From Chloroflexi bacterium AL-N1 (GTDB lineage: Bacteria; Chloroflexota; Chloroflexia; Chloroflexales; Roseiflexaceae): DNA of 64,000 bases. Of the stretch, positions 44,610 through 55,202 are shown in pieces (the stretch's first letter is position 1; each line of letters begins with the position of its first letter). The notes beneath the pieces are model-generated. The model saw only the letters and a list, made by a program, of their open reading frames with translations, did not search any database and was not told where the DNA came from. Location: positions 186,001-250,000 of the forward strand of contig WYDT01000001.1 in assembly GCA_013122435.1 (NCBI GenBank). The letters are read 5' to 3'. The position numbers and the translations under genes are program-made.

Positions 44610-45444
44610 TTAGGATCGGCAGTATTGGCCTGGAGTGACACCAACTGTTCGTTTAAATTGACGAGTAAGATGGCTTTGATCAGCAAATCCGGTTTGTATC
44701 GCAACATCAGCTATGGACATACCTGTCCGTAACAGCTTTTTCGCCTGCTCTACCCGTACTTGTAGCATATAGGCGTGGGGAGGTAAGCCAACCGCATTAC
44801 GAAAGACCCGCAGCAGGTGAAATGGGCTCAAATTGACCAGAGTAGCCAGTTGTTCAAGGGTGATAATTTTCCGCAACGTGTTCTATCAGATAGGTTTGAA
44901 TTGTTCTCACATAGCTCGGTTCTGAGCCAACTGATACGATGGCAGGCACTGTATCAGCATGTCGTGCAATAAGATGAGCAAGGGTCCACAATAAACGTGA
45001 CTCGCGCTCCAAACGCGATGTGGTGGGATTTTCCAACAAATAATGAAGTCGACGTATCTGCTGCGCCAACAGATCATCGTGGATCACAGGATGTGGGAAA
45101 AAGGGCATAGCGCATGCACGGCCAGTAAGCTGAGTTGCTGCTTGCTGCAACACGTGTGTAGCAGGATAAAGCATGCGGTATGTCCAACCATGTGCGCCCA
45201 CCGCACGACCATCATGCACTACACCAGGATTAATGACAGCAATACTTCCGGCGGGCATAATCAGGTTGTTTGATCGCCGATAGGTAACCGCCTGCCCACC
45301 AGACTCAATCACGCCTATCGCAAATCCTGTGTGTGCATGAGGAACAAAGGTATGGGTAATATAGGTCGCGTGAAGTAACTCAAGATATCCTAAATCCGGA
45401 TCAAACCAGAACTTCACATGCTCTTGAGGCACTTGTTTAGGCAT
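44610..45444 (-). pseudogene. AraC-family transcriptional regulator, frameshifted
   Basis: From ATG 45444 (MPKQVPQEHVKF) the frame encodes an AraC-type cupin ligand domain (THTFVPHAHTGFAIGVIESG, GSIAVINPGVVHDG) and stops at 44854 after LIEHVAENYHP. The DNA-binding half continues in another frame from about 44870 to 44610: ITLEQLATLVNLSPFHLLRV, then the second helix-turn-helix SIADVAIQTGFADQSHLTRQ and VGVTPGQY. A single indel near 44865 separates the halves. It adjoins the azlC remnant and diverges from the acyl-CoA synthetase gene. Probably a decayed local regulator of azlCD. Confidence 0.85.
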
Positions 45445-45571
45445 AAAACCATTGTACCAATAAAATCGGTTTTTGACTGCCTGCCACGTATGACTGGTCC
45501 GCTTGCCCTCACTGAACTGATCGAGTATCATACAGCTAATCGAAGTTATACATATGTTGAGGAGACCGCCG

Positions 45572-47668
45572 ATGCTTGAGGCGATCTTCGCGCCAAAATC
45601 GATCGCCGTCATAGGCGCTTCACCTGACCCGACGCGGTTAGGTCATCGTGTACTGAAGAATATTATTGATAATGGTTATCAGGGCGCGGTCTTTGCAGTA
45701 CATCCTAAAGCACAAGCAGTACTCAACCGACCCACCTATTCATCTATATTAAATATTCCTGAACCCGTCGATCTCGCAGTTATCGTCATACCCCCACAAG
45801 CCGTATTAGCCGTTGTAGAAGAGTGTGGAAAAAAAGGAGTAAAGGGATTAGTTGTTATTACGGCTGGCTTTAAGGAAGTGGGTGGGGCTGGAAAAGAGCT
45901 GGAACGACAACTCATAGCACTGGTTGCACATTACAACATGCGGATGGTGGGACCCAACTGTCTGGGTATCATTGATACGACCACCCATCTGAATGCTTCC
46001 TTCGCTGCGCTCATGCCTGATCCTGGACAGATCGCCTTTATGTCACAATCAGGAGCGATCTGCACGGCCATCCTCGACTGGAGCAAAAGTGCGGAAATTG
46101 GGTTCTCACGTTTTGTGAGTCTGGGCAACAAAGGTGACGTTGACGAAGTCGCCTTGCTGGAGGAATGGGGCAAGGACCCTGAGAATCGGGTTATTCTGGC
46201 ATATCTTGAGGGTATCAATGACGGGCCTGCGTTTATCAGGACCGCCCGACAAGTGACCAAAGATACACCCGTAATCGCTATCAAAAGTGGAACAACTGCT
46301 GCCGGAACACGGGCAATCTCATCGCACACCGGCTCACTGGCCGGATCAGAACGAGCATACGAGGCAGCCTTTAATCAAAGTGGCATCATCCGCGCCCAAT
46401 CAATGCAGGAACTGTTCGATTTTGCCCTGGCTTTTGCCTACCAACCTCCACTACAGGGCCGAAGGATCGCCATTGTTACCAACGCAGGAGGACCCGGTAT
46501 CATCGCTACAGATGCCATCGAACGAAGCGGTCTCACCATGGCAGAATTCACTGCTCATACCATTGCGTACTTGCAAGAGGCGCTTCCACCTACGGCAAAT
46601 GTGCTTAATCCTATCGATGTCATTGGCGATGCAGCCTCAGACCGCTATCGGGTGGCGCTCAAGGCCGCCCTCGCCGATCCGAATGTCGATGCCGTACTAG
46701 TCTTGTTTACGCCCCAGGCCGGCAGTGAACCTGAGGAAACGGCCAATGTGATTGCAGAACTGAGTGCCGATCAACTGAAGCCAGTCCTGGCGAGTTATAT
46801 GGGTGCGGTCAGCCTGGGACCTGCGCTGACTTTGCTCAACAAGCAGCGCATTCCCAGCTACCCATTTCCCGAACGGGCGGTTGAAGCACTGCATGCTATG
46901 GCCAACCACTACAAGCGCACACAACGTATCAAGGGTGAGTACACCACATTTGAGGTGGATCGGGACCGTGTGCACCATCTGTTTCATGAGGTGCGTAAGG
47001 CAGGTCGGGTTGAACTTGGTGAGATCGAGGCCCGTGAAGTTATGGAAGCCTATGGCATGCGGCTCCCCCAATCACGTCTGGCACGTTCCCCTGATGAAGC
47101 AGCCGCGATTGCCGCCGAAATCGGGTTTCCTGTCGTCATGAAAATCTCGTCCCCCGATATTTTGCACAAAAGCGATATCGGCGGCGTCAAAGTTGGTATT
47201 GCGGACTCAACAACAGCCCGGGACACCTATGAACTGATTGAATATCGGGCACGCAAATACAGTCGTGACGCCACCATCTGGGGCGTGCTCGTACAGGAAC
47301 AGATTCGCAAAGGTCGTGAAGTACTCGTTGGCGTGAACCGTGATCCACAATTTGGTCCGTTGGTCGTTTTTGGTCTTGGGGGCATCTACGTTGAAGTGTT
47401 AAAGGACGTGGCCTTTCGCCTTGCGCCACTCACCCGACAGGAAGCGGCAGAACAGGTACGTGCCATTCGTACCTATGCCTTACTCAAGGGTGTACGTGGT
47501 GAACCACCTGCCGATGTTGCTGCCGCTGAGGAAATTCTGTTACGTGTTTCGCAATTGGTCGTGGATTTTCCGGAGATTGTTGAAATGGACATGAACCCGC
47601 TGGTTGTGCACAATCGGGGTGAGGGAGCGACGGTTGTTGACGCTCGCATTATTTTACAGGGTGGGTAA
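45572..47668 (+). CDS. ADP-forming acetate/acyl-CoA synthetase (fused alpha-beta)
   Basis: 698 residues from ATG 45572, with GAGGAG 7 bases upstream. It interconverts acyl-CoA, ADP and phosphate with acid, ATP and CoA. The CoA-binding domain starts IFAPKSIAVIGASPDPTRLG. The ligase domain has the phospho-His region AISSHTGSLAGSERAYEAAF. The C-terminal ATP-grasp domain has GFPVVMKISSPDILHKSDIG and VLVGVNRDPQFGPLVVFGLG. The single-chain arrangement is the Acd/PAT-like fusion; no acetyltransferase domain is present. The next gene, 24 bases on, encodes a DRTGG protein, and then enolase. Likely role: substrate-level ATP formation from acetyl-CoA or related thioesters. Confidence 0.93.
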   Translation: MLEAIFAPKSIAVIGASPDPTRLGHRVLKNIIDNGYQGAVFAVHPKAQAVLNRPTYSSILNIPEPVDLAVIVIPPQAVLAVVEECGKKGVKGLVVITAGFKEVGGAGKELERQLIALVAHYNMRMVGPNCLGIIDTTTHLNASFAALMPDPGQIAFMSQSGAICTAILDWSKSAEIGFSRFVSLGNKGDVDEVALLEEWGKDPENRVILAYLEGINDGPAFIRTARQVTKDTPVIAIKSGTTAAGTRAISSHTGSLAGSERAYEAAFNQSGIIRAQSMQELFDFALAFAYQPPLQGRRIAIVTNAGGPGIIATDAIERSGLTMAEFTAHTIAYLQEALPPTANVLNPIDVIGDAASDRYRVALKAALADPNVDAVLVLFTPQAGSEPEETANVIAELSADQLKPVLASYMGAVSLGPALTLLNKQRIPSYPFPERAVEALHAMANHYKRTQRIKGEYTTFEVDRDRVHHLFHEVRKAGRVELGEIEAREVMEAYGMRLPQSRLARSPDEAAAIAAEIGFPVVMKISSPDILHKSDIGGVKVGIADSTTARDTYELIEYRARKYSRDATIWGVLVQEQIRKGREVLVGVNRDPQFGPLVVFGLGGIYVEVLKDVAFRLAPLTRQEAAEQVRAIRTYALLKGVRGEPPADVAAAEEILLRVSQLVVDFPEIVEMDMNPLVVHNRGEGATVVDARIILQGG

Positions 47669-47692
47669 TCACTCTGTCTAAAGGAGTTTCTT

Positions 47693-48756
47693 ATGGCTAC
47701 CCTCTATGTCGCCTCTACTGAAACTTTTGTTGGCAAGAGCGCCACGTGTATTGGTCTCCTGACCCATGCCCAACGTGATGGTTACACGGTAAGCTATATG
47801 AAGCCGATTAGCGTTTCAGCCAAACACACTGAAGAAACGGTGATGGACGAAGACGCTTCCTTTATACGCAACTATTTTGGCATCTCCACACCGCTTGATC
47901 AGGTGGCACCGGTGTTGGTAACCCAGGGACTCATCGAACAAATTATGCGTAGCCAAGGTACTGATTTTGCCAAACGTATCCAGGAAGCCTATGTTGCCGT
48001 ATCGCGCGATACCGACTTTGTCGTGCTGGAAGGCACCAACACGTGGGCAGAGGGCGGTTTGTTAGGTCTCACAGGCGATCAGGTTTCCGATATGCTGCAC
48101 GCTCCGGTGCTGCTCGTGGCACGCTATCACTCTCCCTTTGCCCTCGACACCATTATGGCCGTGCAGACCTACCTTGGTAATCGCTTGCTGGGGGTTATGC
48201 TGAACCAGGTCGAGGAGTACCAAGTCGATTTTGTCCAGAGCCGAGTGATGCCCTTTCTCGAACGGCGCGGCGTCCCGGTGTATGCCACACTCACTCAAGA
48301 TCCCCACTTGCATGGTATCAATGTTGATGATCTCTTTGACCATCTCGGGGGTCAATTCATTGGTTCTCAGGAATGGGGTAATAGGTTGGTTGAGCATCTG
48401 ATGATTGGCGCAATGGGCCCTGAGAGTGCCCTTTCCCACTTCCGTCGACGCACCAACAAAGCCGTTTTTACGGGCGGTGATCGTGGTGATTTACAGCTTG
48501 CTGCATTGGAAACCTCAACATCAGTACTTGTTCTGACAGGCAATATTCGTCCTTCGCCAGCAGTGATCGACCGTGCCGAAGAACAGCAAGTCCCAATCAT
48601 TCTGATTGCCGATGATACGCTAACTGCGGTCGAGCGGGCTGAAGCTATCTTTGGTAAAATTCGCTTCCGTCAACAAGCCAAAATTGAACGCTTTACCGCC
48701 TTGCTTGATCAAAATTTTGATTTTTCACGTCTATACGACGAGCTTGGCCTGACCAC

Positions 48757-48763
<7 letters not shown>
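47693..48763 (+). CDS. BioD-like AAA / DRTGG domain protein (Pta N-terminal-like)
   Basis: 356 residues. The N-terminal half is a dethiobiotin-synthetase-like P-loop domain (ASTETFVGKSATCIGLL, YMKPISVS, VVLEGTNTWAEGG), and the C-terminal half (about 215-330) is a DRTGG domain with FTGGDRGDLQLAALE and VLVLTGNIRPSPAVI. This pair forms the regulatory N-terminus of large phosphotransacetylases, but here it is free-standing with no catalytic PTA domain. It starts 24 bases after the acyl-CoA synthetase gene, so it probably regulates or assists that enzyme. The stop lies in a 17-base tandem duplication. Confidence 0.9.
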
Positions 48764-50124
<1,361 letters not shown>

Positions 50125-50151
50125 GCATTCCTCATACAGATAAGAACAACG

Positions 50152-50178
50152 ACGACCGGAGCGACGTGCTTCGGTCGT
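50152..50178 (+). terminator. Terminator-like stem after eno
   Basis: Stem ACGACCGGAGC / GCTTCGGTCGT with one G-T pair and loop GACGT, 28 bases past the stop; weak T-run. Confidence 0.6.
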
Positions 50179-50314
50179 TGTATTGCGGCTTATACATTTA
50201 ACAGAGCTTCCGAGTGACAGTTCTCTCATTCAATGTTCATATTGATAAGGCGTATTAATCAATGGAAAGCTAAACAGAGCGTCTGTACTGTGAATCACAA
50301 TTTCGTTAAGACTA

Positions 50315-50343
50315 TTGACTCGACCACGGCTCCTCTTCATAAT
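50315..50343 (+). promoter_or_regulatory. Promoter of the first secreted paralogue
   Basis: TTGACT (50315-50320), 17-base spacer, CATAAT (50338-50343). The same arrangement, including a preceding CACAATTT-GTTAAGA element and similar leader, recurs before the second paralogue at 53402. The leader to the start codon is about 155 bases. Confidence 0.7.
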
Positions 50344-50499
50344 ACACTTCCATAGGTGCGCTTTTCGTAATACGTAATAATCGTTGGCAGACAACCGCAT
50401 CTGTCACACCCGATCCATTAAAAAATTTTCCAGGCTCTTGATTCATAAAGTACGAGCGAGGAGGGCCAGGAAGGTGTTAGAAGTAAACAGGAGAAACTC

Positions 50500-53160
50500 G
50501 TGCATCGAACAACATATCAAATCAAACGTATTGTATCCCTGGGTGTCTTTGTAGGGCTTATTGTGGCGCTACTCCTACCTATGGGTGGTGGTTTGGTGCC
50601 GCTGGACCCACAGGACGTGGCTGCCAGCGAACTTGCCCAGAATAACAGCGATAATGGCTTTGGCCCCGGCGATATCTATCGTGAGTTTCCACATTCCAGG
50701 TACCGCACCGATGAGTGTGGACAGGATGCCGTCGGACGCGGCTCATGTGATCCGACCAGCCGTTGGCAAGAACGTCATGTTCCTGAGTTTGACAATGGTC
50801 CACGGATCGACACAACCAATGCAATTCGATCTGAAATGGCGGTCGAATTCTGGGGTGGACATGTTGGTACCTCACAACAACAGGTTTCAGTGAACCCCAA
50901 TCCAGCCAACTTTGTACCCAACCCAGATAAGCCCAGTGAGTTACCACCTGGCATCAACAACGTGAACTGGCTTGATATTCCGCAGCCACCAGTTGCAGCA
51001 GGCGAAAAATCGATTTGTTACTTCCGCCAAGTGATGGGGCGTAGCATTGTCCCTATCGAAGTAGGAAGCCTCCGTGATAACCAACGTAACACCTTTCGCT
51101 TCCGTGCGGGCAACCAGGATCGTGATTGTCCAGGGACGTTTAGTTGGGGACTGTATCATGTCTATTCCTTTATTGTACGGGTTTATTATGATGACTCAGT
51201 TGCCCACCCAACCGGACGTATCTCTTCCCCCACCAACGGGGCCACAGTCGGTGAAAGCCCGATTATCACCGTCGATACTACCGGTTCACCTGTGCCAGTC
51301 GAAAGTGTCGATCTCATTGCCAAGTACAATGACTTTGACTGGGACGGCAATGGTATTTACCGTGAATGGCAATACCGCTTCGAGCAACGTCGCGGGGGCA
51401 GTGGCAACATGACCCGCCATATCGGAACTAAAGAAGGGACACCACCTTACATCTTTGCCTGGGACACCACCTGGGTGCCCGATCAGGACCAGCCAGTGGA
51501 ACTTATGGCACGTATCCGTGGCACCAATGGTGTTTACTATATGACTCCAGCAGTGTCCGTTAACTTTGAGCGAGACGGGCGCTCGGTAAAGATGTTCACA
51601 GTTGATCCCGAAGACATGGAAGAGAACTTTGGTGTGCGTGATGGTCGTACTCGCAAAGATGTCCCAATCAATGTCACGACCTCCAATCCACGTGCTGATG
51701 CTGGTCGCGCACGCCTGGTCATGTCTACGTGGGCCGGCAGACCTCGCTACAGTAGTGAACCAGGGTACATTTCTACTGAAATTGAGTTCAACGATGAGCA
51801 AATTATCCGTACAACACCAACATCTTCACGTCAGATGGGGCGTGAGTACGACTATGGTGATGTAGAACTCGACCTGACGGCAGAAGCATTGCAAACACTT
51901 ACGCAGGGCGATAATAAGTTTGAGATGTTTTCTAACCGCACAGGTCACGCCTTTGAGGTCCACCTGCCCGGACCAGCGCTCAAAATCGATTATGGCAATG
52001 GTGTCGTTACCAGTAATGGTGTGGTTACTACCAAAGAAGATAGGAATGTAAACATCAGTCTCATCGGTTCAAGTTCATTGAACAACAACGTTGCCTTTGG
52101 TATTCCTGTTCCTCCTACAAACGGTACATTGAGCGGTTCAGGAAGCAACAGAATCTACACACCTGATGAAGACTTTAGTGGTACTGATAGTTTTACCTTC
52201 CAGGCGCGTGATACCGTCACTAACAGAACAGCCACGGGAGAAATCACCATCATCGTTGATGCGGTAGATACGAGCGAGAACAACGCACCCGAGGTAAACG
52301 CTGGTGAAAACATCACCATCAACGAAGGTGCAACAATTACCCAGGCTGGCTCATTCACCGACCCGGACTCCAGTTCCTGGACGGTAACAGCAGACTATGA
52401 TGATGGGAGTGGCACACAAACACTGACACCTAACGGCAATCAGTTTTTGCTGGAGCATACCTATGTCGATAATGGTGAGTACACTGTCACTGTATCAGTT
52501 AATGATGGTAGTGGAGGTGTGGGTACCGATACGCTCTTGGTAACAGTTAATAACGTTGCACCGGAAGTGTCGGCTGTCGGTGAGCAATCAGCGAAACGTG
52601 GTGAGCCAATTGAACTCTCGCTGGCCACCTTTACTGACCCCGGAACCGATGACACCCACAGCGCAACAATCGACTGGGGCGATGGCTCAGAGCCAACCGC
52701 AGGTGTGATCAATCAAACCGATAACATCGTCTCCGGTAGCCATACCTACGCGGAGAATGGCACCTACACCATCAATGTAACCGTGGAGGACGACGATGGT
52801 GACTCGGGCAATGCTAGCATGCAAATCACTATCGTTGATAACCCTGTCATCGCACGTGAGGACAGCGTGACGACCAACGTCGGGGAGGCTGTCACGATCA
52901 ACGTGCTGGAGAACGACGAGGGTGGCGAGGGAACAGTCCGAACGGTTGAGATTACAACTGAACCGGAGAACGGTACTGCTGTCGTAAACGAAGACAACAC
53001 GATTACGTACACCCCCAATGACGGGTTTAGTGGAATGGATACATTCTCATATACCGTCGCTGATGAGATTGGCACCCGCGCTTCCGCCGCCGTAACGGTG
53101 ACAGTCGGTGAGGTAGTCGTAGACACTAACAGCATCTATCTACCGCTGATTGTACACTAG
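50500..53160 (+). CDS. Large secreted multi-domain protein (PKD and cadherin-like domains)
   Basis: 886 residues starting at GTG 50500, with AGGAG 6 bases before. A signal peptide (about 1-42) leads into a conserved core of about 460 residues shared with the gene at 53618. The core has four conserved Cys (DECGQD, RGSCDP, SICYFRQ, DRDCPG), FWGGHVGTSQQQ, FDWDGNGIYREWQYRF and FEVHLPGPALKI. Extra domains follow that the paralogue lacks: a cadherin/Big-like domain (about 515-585, YTPDEDFSGTDSFTFQARD), two PKD domains (about 590-770; FTDPGTDDTHSATIDWGDGS) and a last cadherin-like domain (YTPNDGFSGMDTFSYTVAD). It ends SIYLPLIVH. Probably surface-attached or released; the core is not a family I recognise. 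Confidence 0.87.
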   Translation: MHRTTYQIKRIVSLGVFVGLIVALLLPMGGGLVPLDPQDVAASELAQNNSDNGFGPGDIYREFPHSRYRTDECGQDAVGRGSCDPTSRWQERHVPEFDNGPRIDTTNAIRSEMAVEFWGGHVGTSQQQVSVNPNPANFVPNPDKPSELPPGINNVNWLDIPQPPVAAGEKSICYFRQVMGRSIVPIEVGSLRDNQRNTFRFRAGNQDRDCPGTFSWGLYHVYSFIVRVYYDDSVAHPTGRISSPTNGATVGESPIITVDTTGSPVPVESVDLIAKYNDFDWDGNGIYREWQYRFEQRRGGSGNMTRHIGTKEGTPPYIFAWDTTWVPDQDQPVELMARIRGTNGVYYMTPAVSVNFERDGRSVKMFTVDPEDMEENFGVRDGRTRKDVPINVTTSNPRADAGRARLVMSTWAGRPRYSSEPGYISTEIEFNDEQIIRTTPTSSRQMGREYDYGDVELDLTAEALQTLTQGDNKFEMFSNRTGHAFEVHLPGPALKIDYGNGVVTSNGVVTTKEDRNVNISLIGSSSLNNNVAFGIPVPPTNGTLSGSGSNRIYTPDEDFSGTDSFTFQARDTVTNRTATGEITIIVDAVDTSENNAPEVNAGENITINEGATITQAGSFTDPDSSSWTVTADYDDGSGTQTLTPNGNQFLLEHTYVDNGEYTVTVSVNDGSGGVGTDTLLVTVNNVAPEVSAVGEQSAKRGEPIELSLATFTDPGTDDTHSATIDWGDGSEPTAGVINQTDNIVSGSHTYAENGTYTINVTVEDDDGDSGNASMQITIVDNPVIAREDSVTTNVGEAVTINVLENDEGGEGTVRTVEITTEPENGTAVVNEDNTITYTPNDGFSGMDTFSYTVADEIGTRASAAVTVTVGEVVVDTNSIYLPLIVH

Positions 53161-53235
53161 CTTTCTCAAGGCAACTTTATGCGGAGGGCAGAGACCCAGA
53201 GCCAGGACTGAGGAGATAAAAGCTCAAGCGACGAG

Positions 53236-53274
53236 CAGGGTGACACGCCTGAATAATGTGCTGTCACCCTGTTT
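53236..53274 (+). terminator. Terminator between the two secreted paralogues
   Basis: Perfect 10-base-pair stem CAGGGTGACA / TGTCACCCTG with a 16-base loop, followed by TTT, 76 bases past the stop. Confidence 0.7.
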
Positions 53275-53401
53275 GCATGTCTCGAAAGACATTACCAATA
53301 AGTAATAAATATTTTTAGCGATTGGTGATGTTGCTGCCACATTGCCTCAAAGGAAGCCAACCAGAGTAGTTATGTGACACATCACAATTTTGTTAAGATG
53401 A

Positions 53402-53430
53402 TTGACTCTCCTGTCTCCCCTCTTTACAAT
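53402..53430 (+). promoter_or_regulatory. Promoter of the second secreted paralogue
   Basis: TTGACT (53402-53407), 17-base spacer, TACAAT (53425-53430), preceded by CACAATTTTGTTAAGATGA. It is homologous to the 50315 promoter. The leader is about 187 bases. It accounts for most of the 457-base gap 53161-53617. Confidence 0.7.
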
Positions 53431-53617
53431 ATCCCTTCATAAGTATATTTTTCATTATCACTCAATAATTATTGGGAGACCATCTTATCTGTCATAGGAA
53501 GAAACCCAAGAGCTTTTGTAAACCTCTCAGGTCTAAAACAAAAAGATCTTCAGGCACTTGATTGTGACGCGTGGGCAACAGGGCGCAGAGGATGCTTGAA
53601 GGAACCAGGAGAAACTC

Positions 53618-55147
53618 GTGCATCAAACACACCATACACACAGGCATGTACTCTCGCTAATCGTCTTTGTGGGTATGACCATCGCAATGCTGGCGCCCAC
53701 AGATGGCCGTTTTGTCGCGGTTGCTCCACAGCCTGTTGCTGCAAAGGAACCAGCCCAGAACACCGATAATAACGGCTTTGGACCCGGCGACATCTACCGT
53801 GAATACCCCTTCACCAGCCGAACCGATGAATGTGGGCAGGATGCCGTCGGGCGTGGCTCATGTAACCCCAATAGTCGCTGGCAAGAGCGTCGTATCTACG
53901 AAGACCCCGACCGCGCACAGATCGATACGACCAATGCCGTACGAGCGGAAATGGCCGTCGAGTTCTGGGGCGGCCATGTGGGTACCGCCCAACAACAGGT
54001 CGCGGTCAATCCCGATCCGGCCAATTTCACCGGAAACCCTGGTGGTTTGCCCCCCGGCATCAATAACGTCGACTGGTTGACCATCCCCCAACCACGCGTT
54101 GCATCGGGCGAAAAAGCTGTTTGTTATTTCCGCCAGGTAATGGGGCGCAGCATCGTCCCGCTGGAAGTGGGCGAACTCCGCGACGATCAGCGCAATACCT
54201 TCCGTTTCCGCGCAGGCAATCAGGACCGCGAGTGCCAAGGCACGTTTAGCTGGGGACTCTATCACATCTATTCTTTTATCGTACGGGTCTACTATGATGA
54301 AACTGTACCGCACCCCACCGGACGCATCGCCTCCCTGTCGGACGGCGCTTCAATCGGTGAAAATCCAAGCATCTCGGTTGATACCTCAGGTTCGCCAGTG
54401 CCGATTGAACAGGTGGATCTCATCGCCAAATACACCGACTTCGACTGGGATGGCAACGGCACCTATCGGGAGTGGCAGTACCGTTTTGAGCAACAGATCT
54501 TTGGTGCTGGAGCCATACGACGACATATTGGCTCCAGGACTGAAGCGCCCTACACTTTCACCTGGGATACCACGTGGGTACCCGATCAAGATCAGCCAAT
54601 CGAGTTGATGGCGCGCCTCCGTGGCACCAATGGTGTCTACTATATGACTCCAGCGGTTTCTGTGAACTTAGCACGTAATGGACGCTCGGTGCAGCTGTTT
54701 ACCGTTGATCGCGATGATATGCCCGAGAATTTTGGTGTCCGTGATGGCCGCGTCCGCAAAACGGCACCGATCAACATTACCGGATCGAATCCACGTGCGA
54801 ACGCCACCAGAGGCCAACTCATTATGTCTACCTGGGCAGGGCAACCGCGCTACAGCGAAGAAAGCTCGAATATTTCGACTGAAATCAAGCTCAATGAGCA
54901 ACGCATTGTGCATACTACACCTGGTTCCTCAAATCAGATTGGTCGTGAATATGACTATGGGGATGTAGAACTGGACCTGTCGGAAGAGGTATTACAAAGC
55001 CTTCGTCAGGGCAACAACACCTTTGAGATGTTCTCGAACCGTAAAGGCCATGCACTAGAGGTGCACCTTCCCGGACCGGCGCTCAAAGTCGAGTATGGTG
55101 GTGCGGTCGTAACCTATGATGTCTATCTGCCGATGAGTGTACGTTAA
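53618..55147 (+). CDS. Secreted protein, paralogue of 50500 core
   Basis: 509 residues starting at GTG 53618, also with AGGAG upstream. A signal peptide (about 1-45) is followed by the same core as the 50500 protein with high identity throughout: FGPGDIYREYPFTSRTDECG, the four conserved Cys, FWGGHVGTAQQQ, TFRFRAGNQDRECQG, FDWDGNGTYREWQYRF, TNGVYYMTPAVSVN and EMFSNRKGHALEVHLPGP. After the core it goes straight to the tail YDVYLPMSVR, without PKD or cadherin-like domains. The arrangement suggests tandem duplication followed by domain gain or loss. Function unknown; export and paired Cys point to a stable extracellular fold. Confidence 0.87.
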   Translation: MHQTHHTHRHVLSLIVFVGMTIAMLAPTDGRFVAVAPQPVAAKEPAQNTDNNGFGPGDIYREYPFTSRTDECGQDAVGRGSCNPNSRWQERRIYEDPDRAQIDTTNAVRAEMAVEFWGGHVGTAQQQVAVNPDPANFTGNPGGLPPGINNVDWLTIPQPRVASGEKAVCYFRQVMGRSIVPLEVGELRDDQRNTFRFRAGNQDRECQGTFSWGLYHIYSFIVRVYYDETVPHPTGRIASLSDGASIGENPSISVDTSGSPVPIEQVDLIAKYTDFDWDGNGTYREWQYRFEQQIFGAGAIRRHIGSRTEAPYTFTWDTTWVPDQDQPIELMARLRGTNGVYYMTPAVSVNLARNGRSVQLFTVDRDDMPENFGVRDGRVRKTAPINITGSNPRANATRGQLIMSTWAGQPRYSEESSNISTEIKLNEQRIVHTTPGSSNQIGREYDYGDVELDLSEEVLQSLRQGNNTFEMFSNRKGHALEVHLPGPALKVEYGGAVVTYDVYLPMSVR

Positions 55148-55152
55148 CACAT

Positions 55153-55194
55153 GAGCTTCCAGAAACTGATGTCATAGTGAGTTTCCGGAAGCTC
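55153..55194. terminator. Convergent terminator between the secreted paralogue and opcA
   Basis: 15-base stem GAGCTTCCAGAAACT / AGTTTCCGGAAGCTC with one mismatch and a 12-base loop, in the 55-base gap between two genes facing each other. Confidence 0.7.
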
Positions 55195-55202
55195 AAACTT
55201 AC

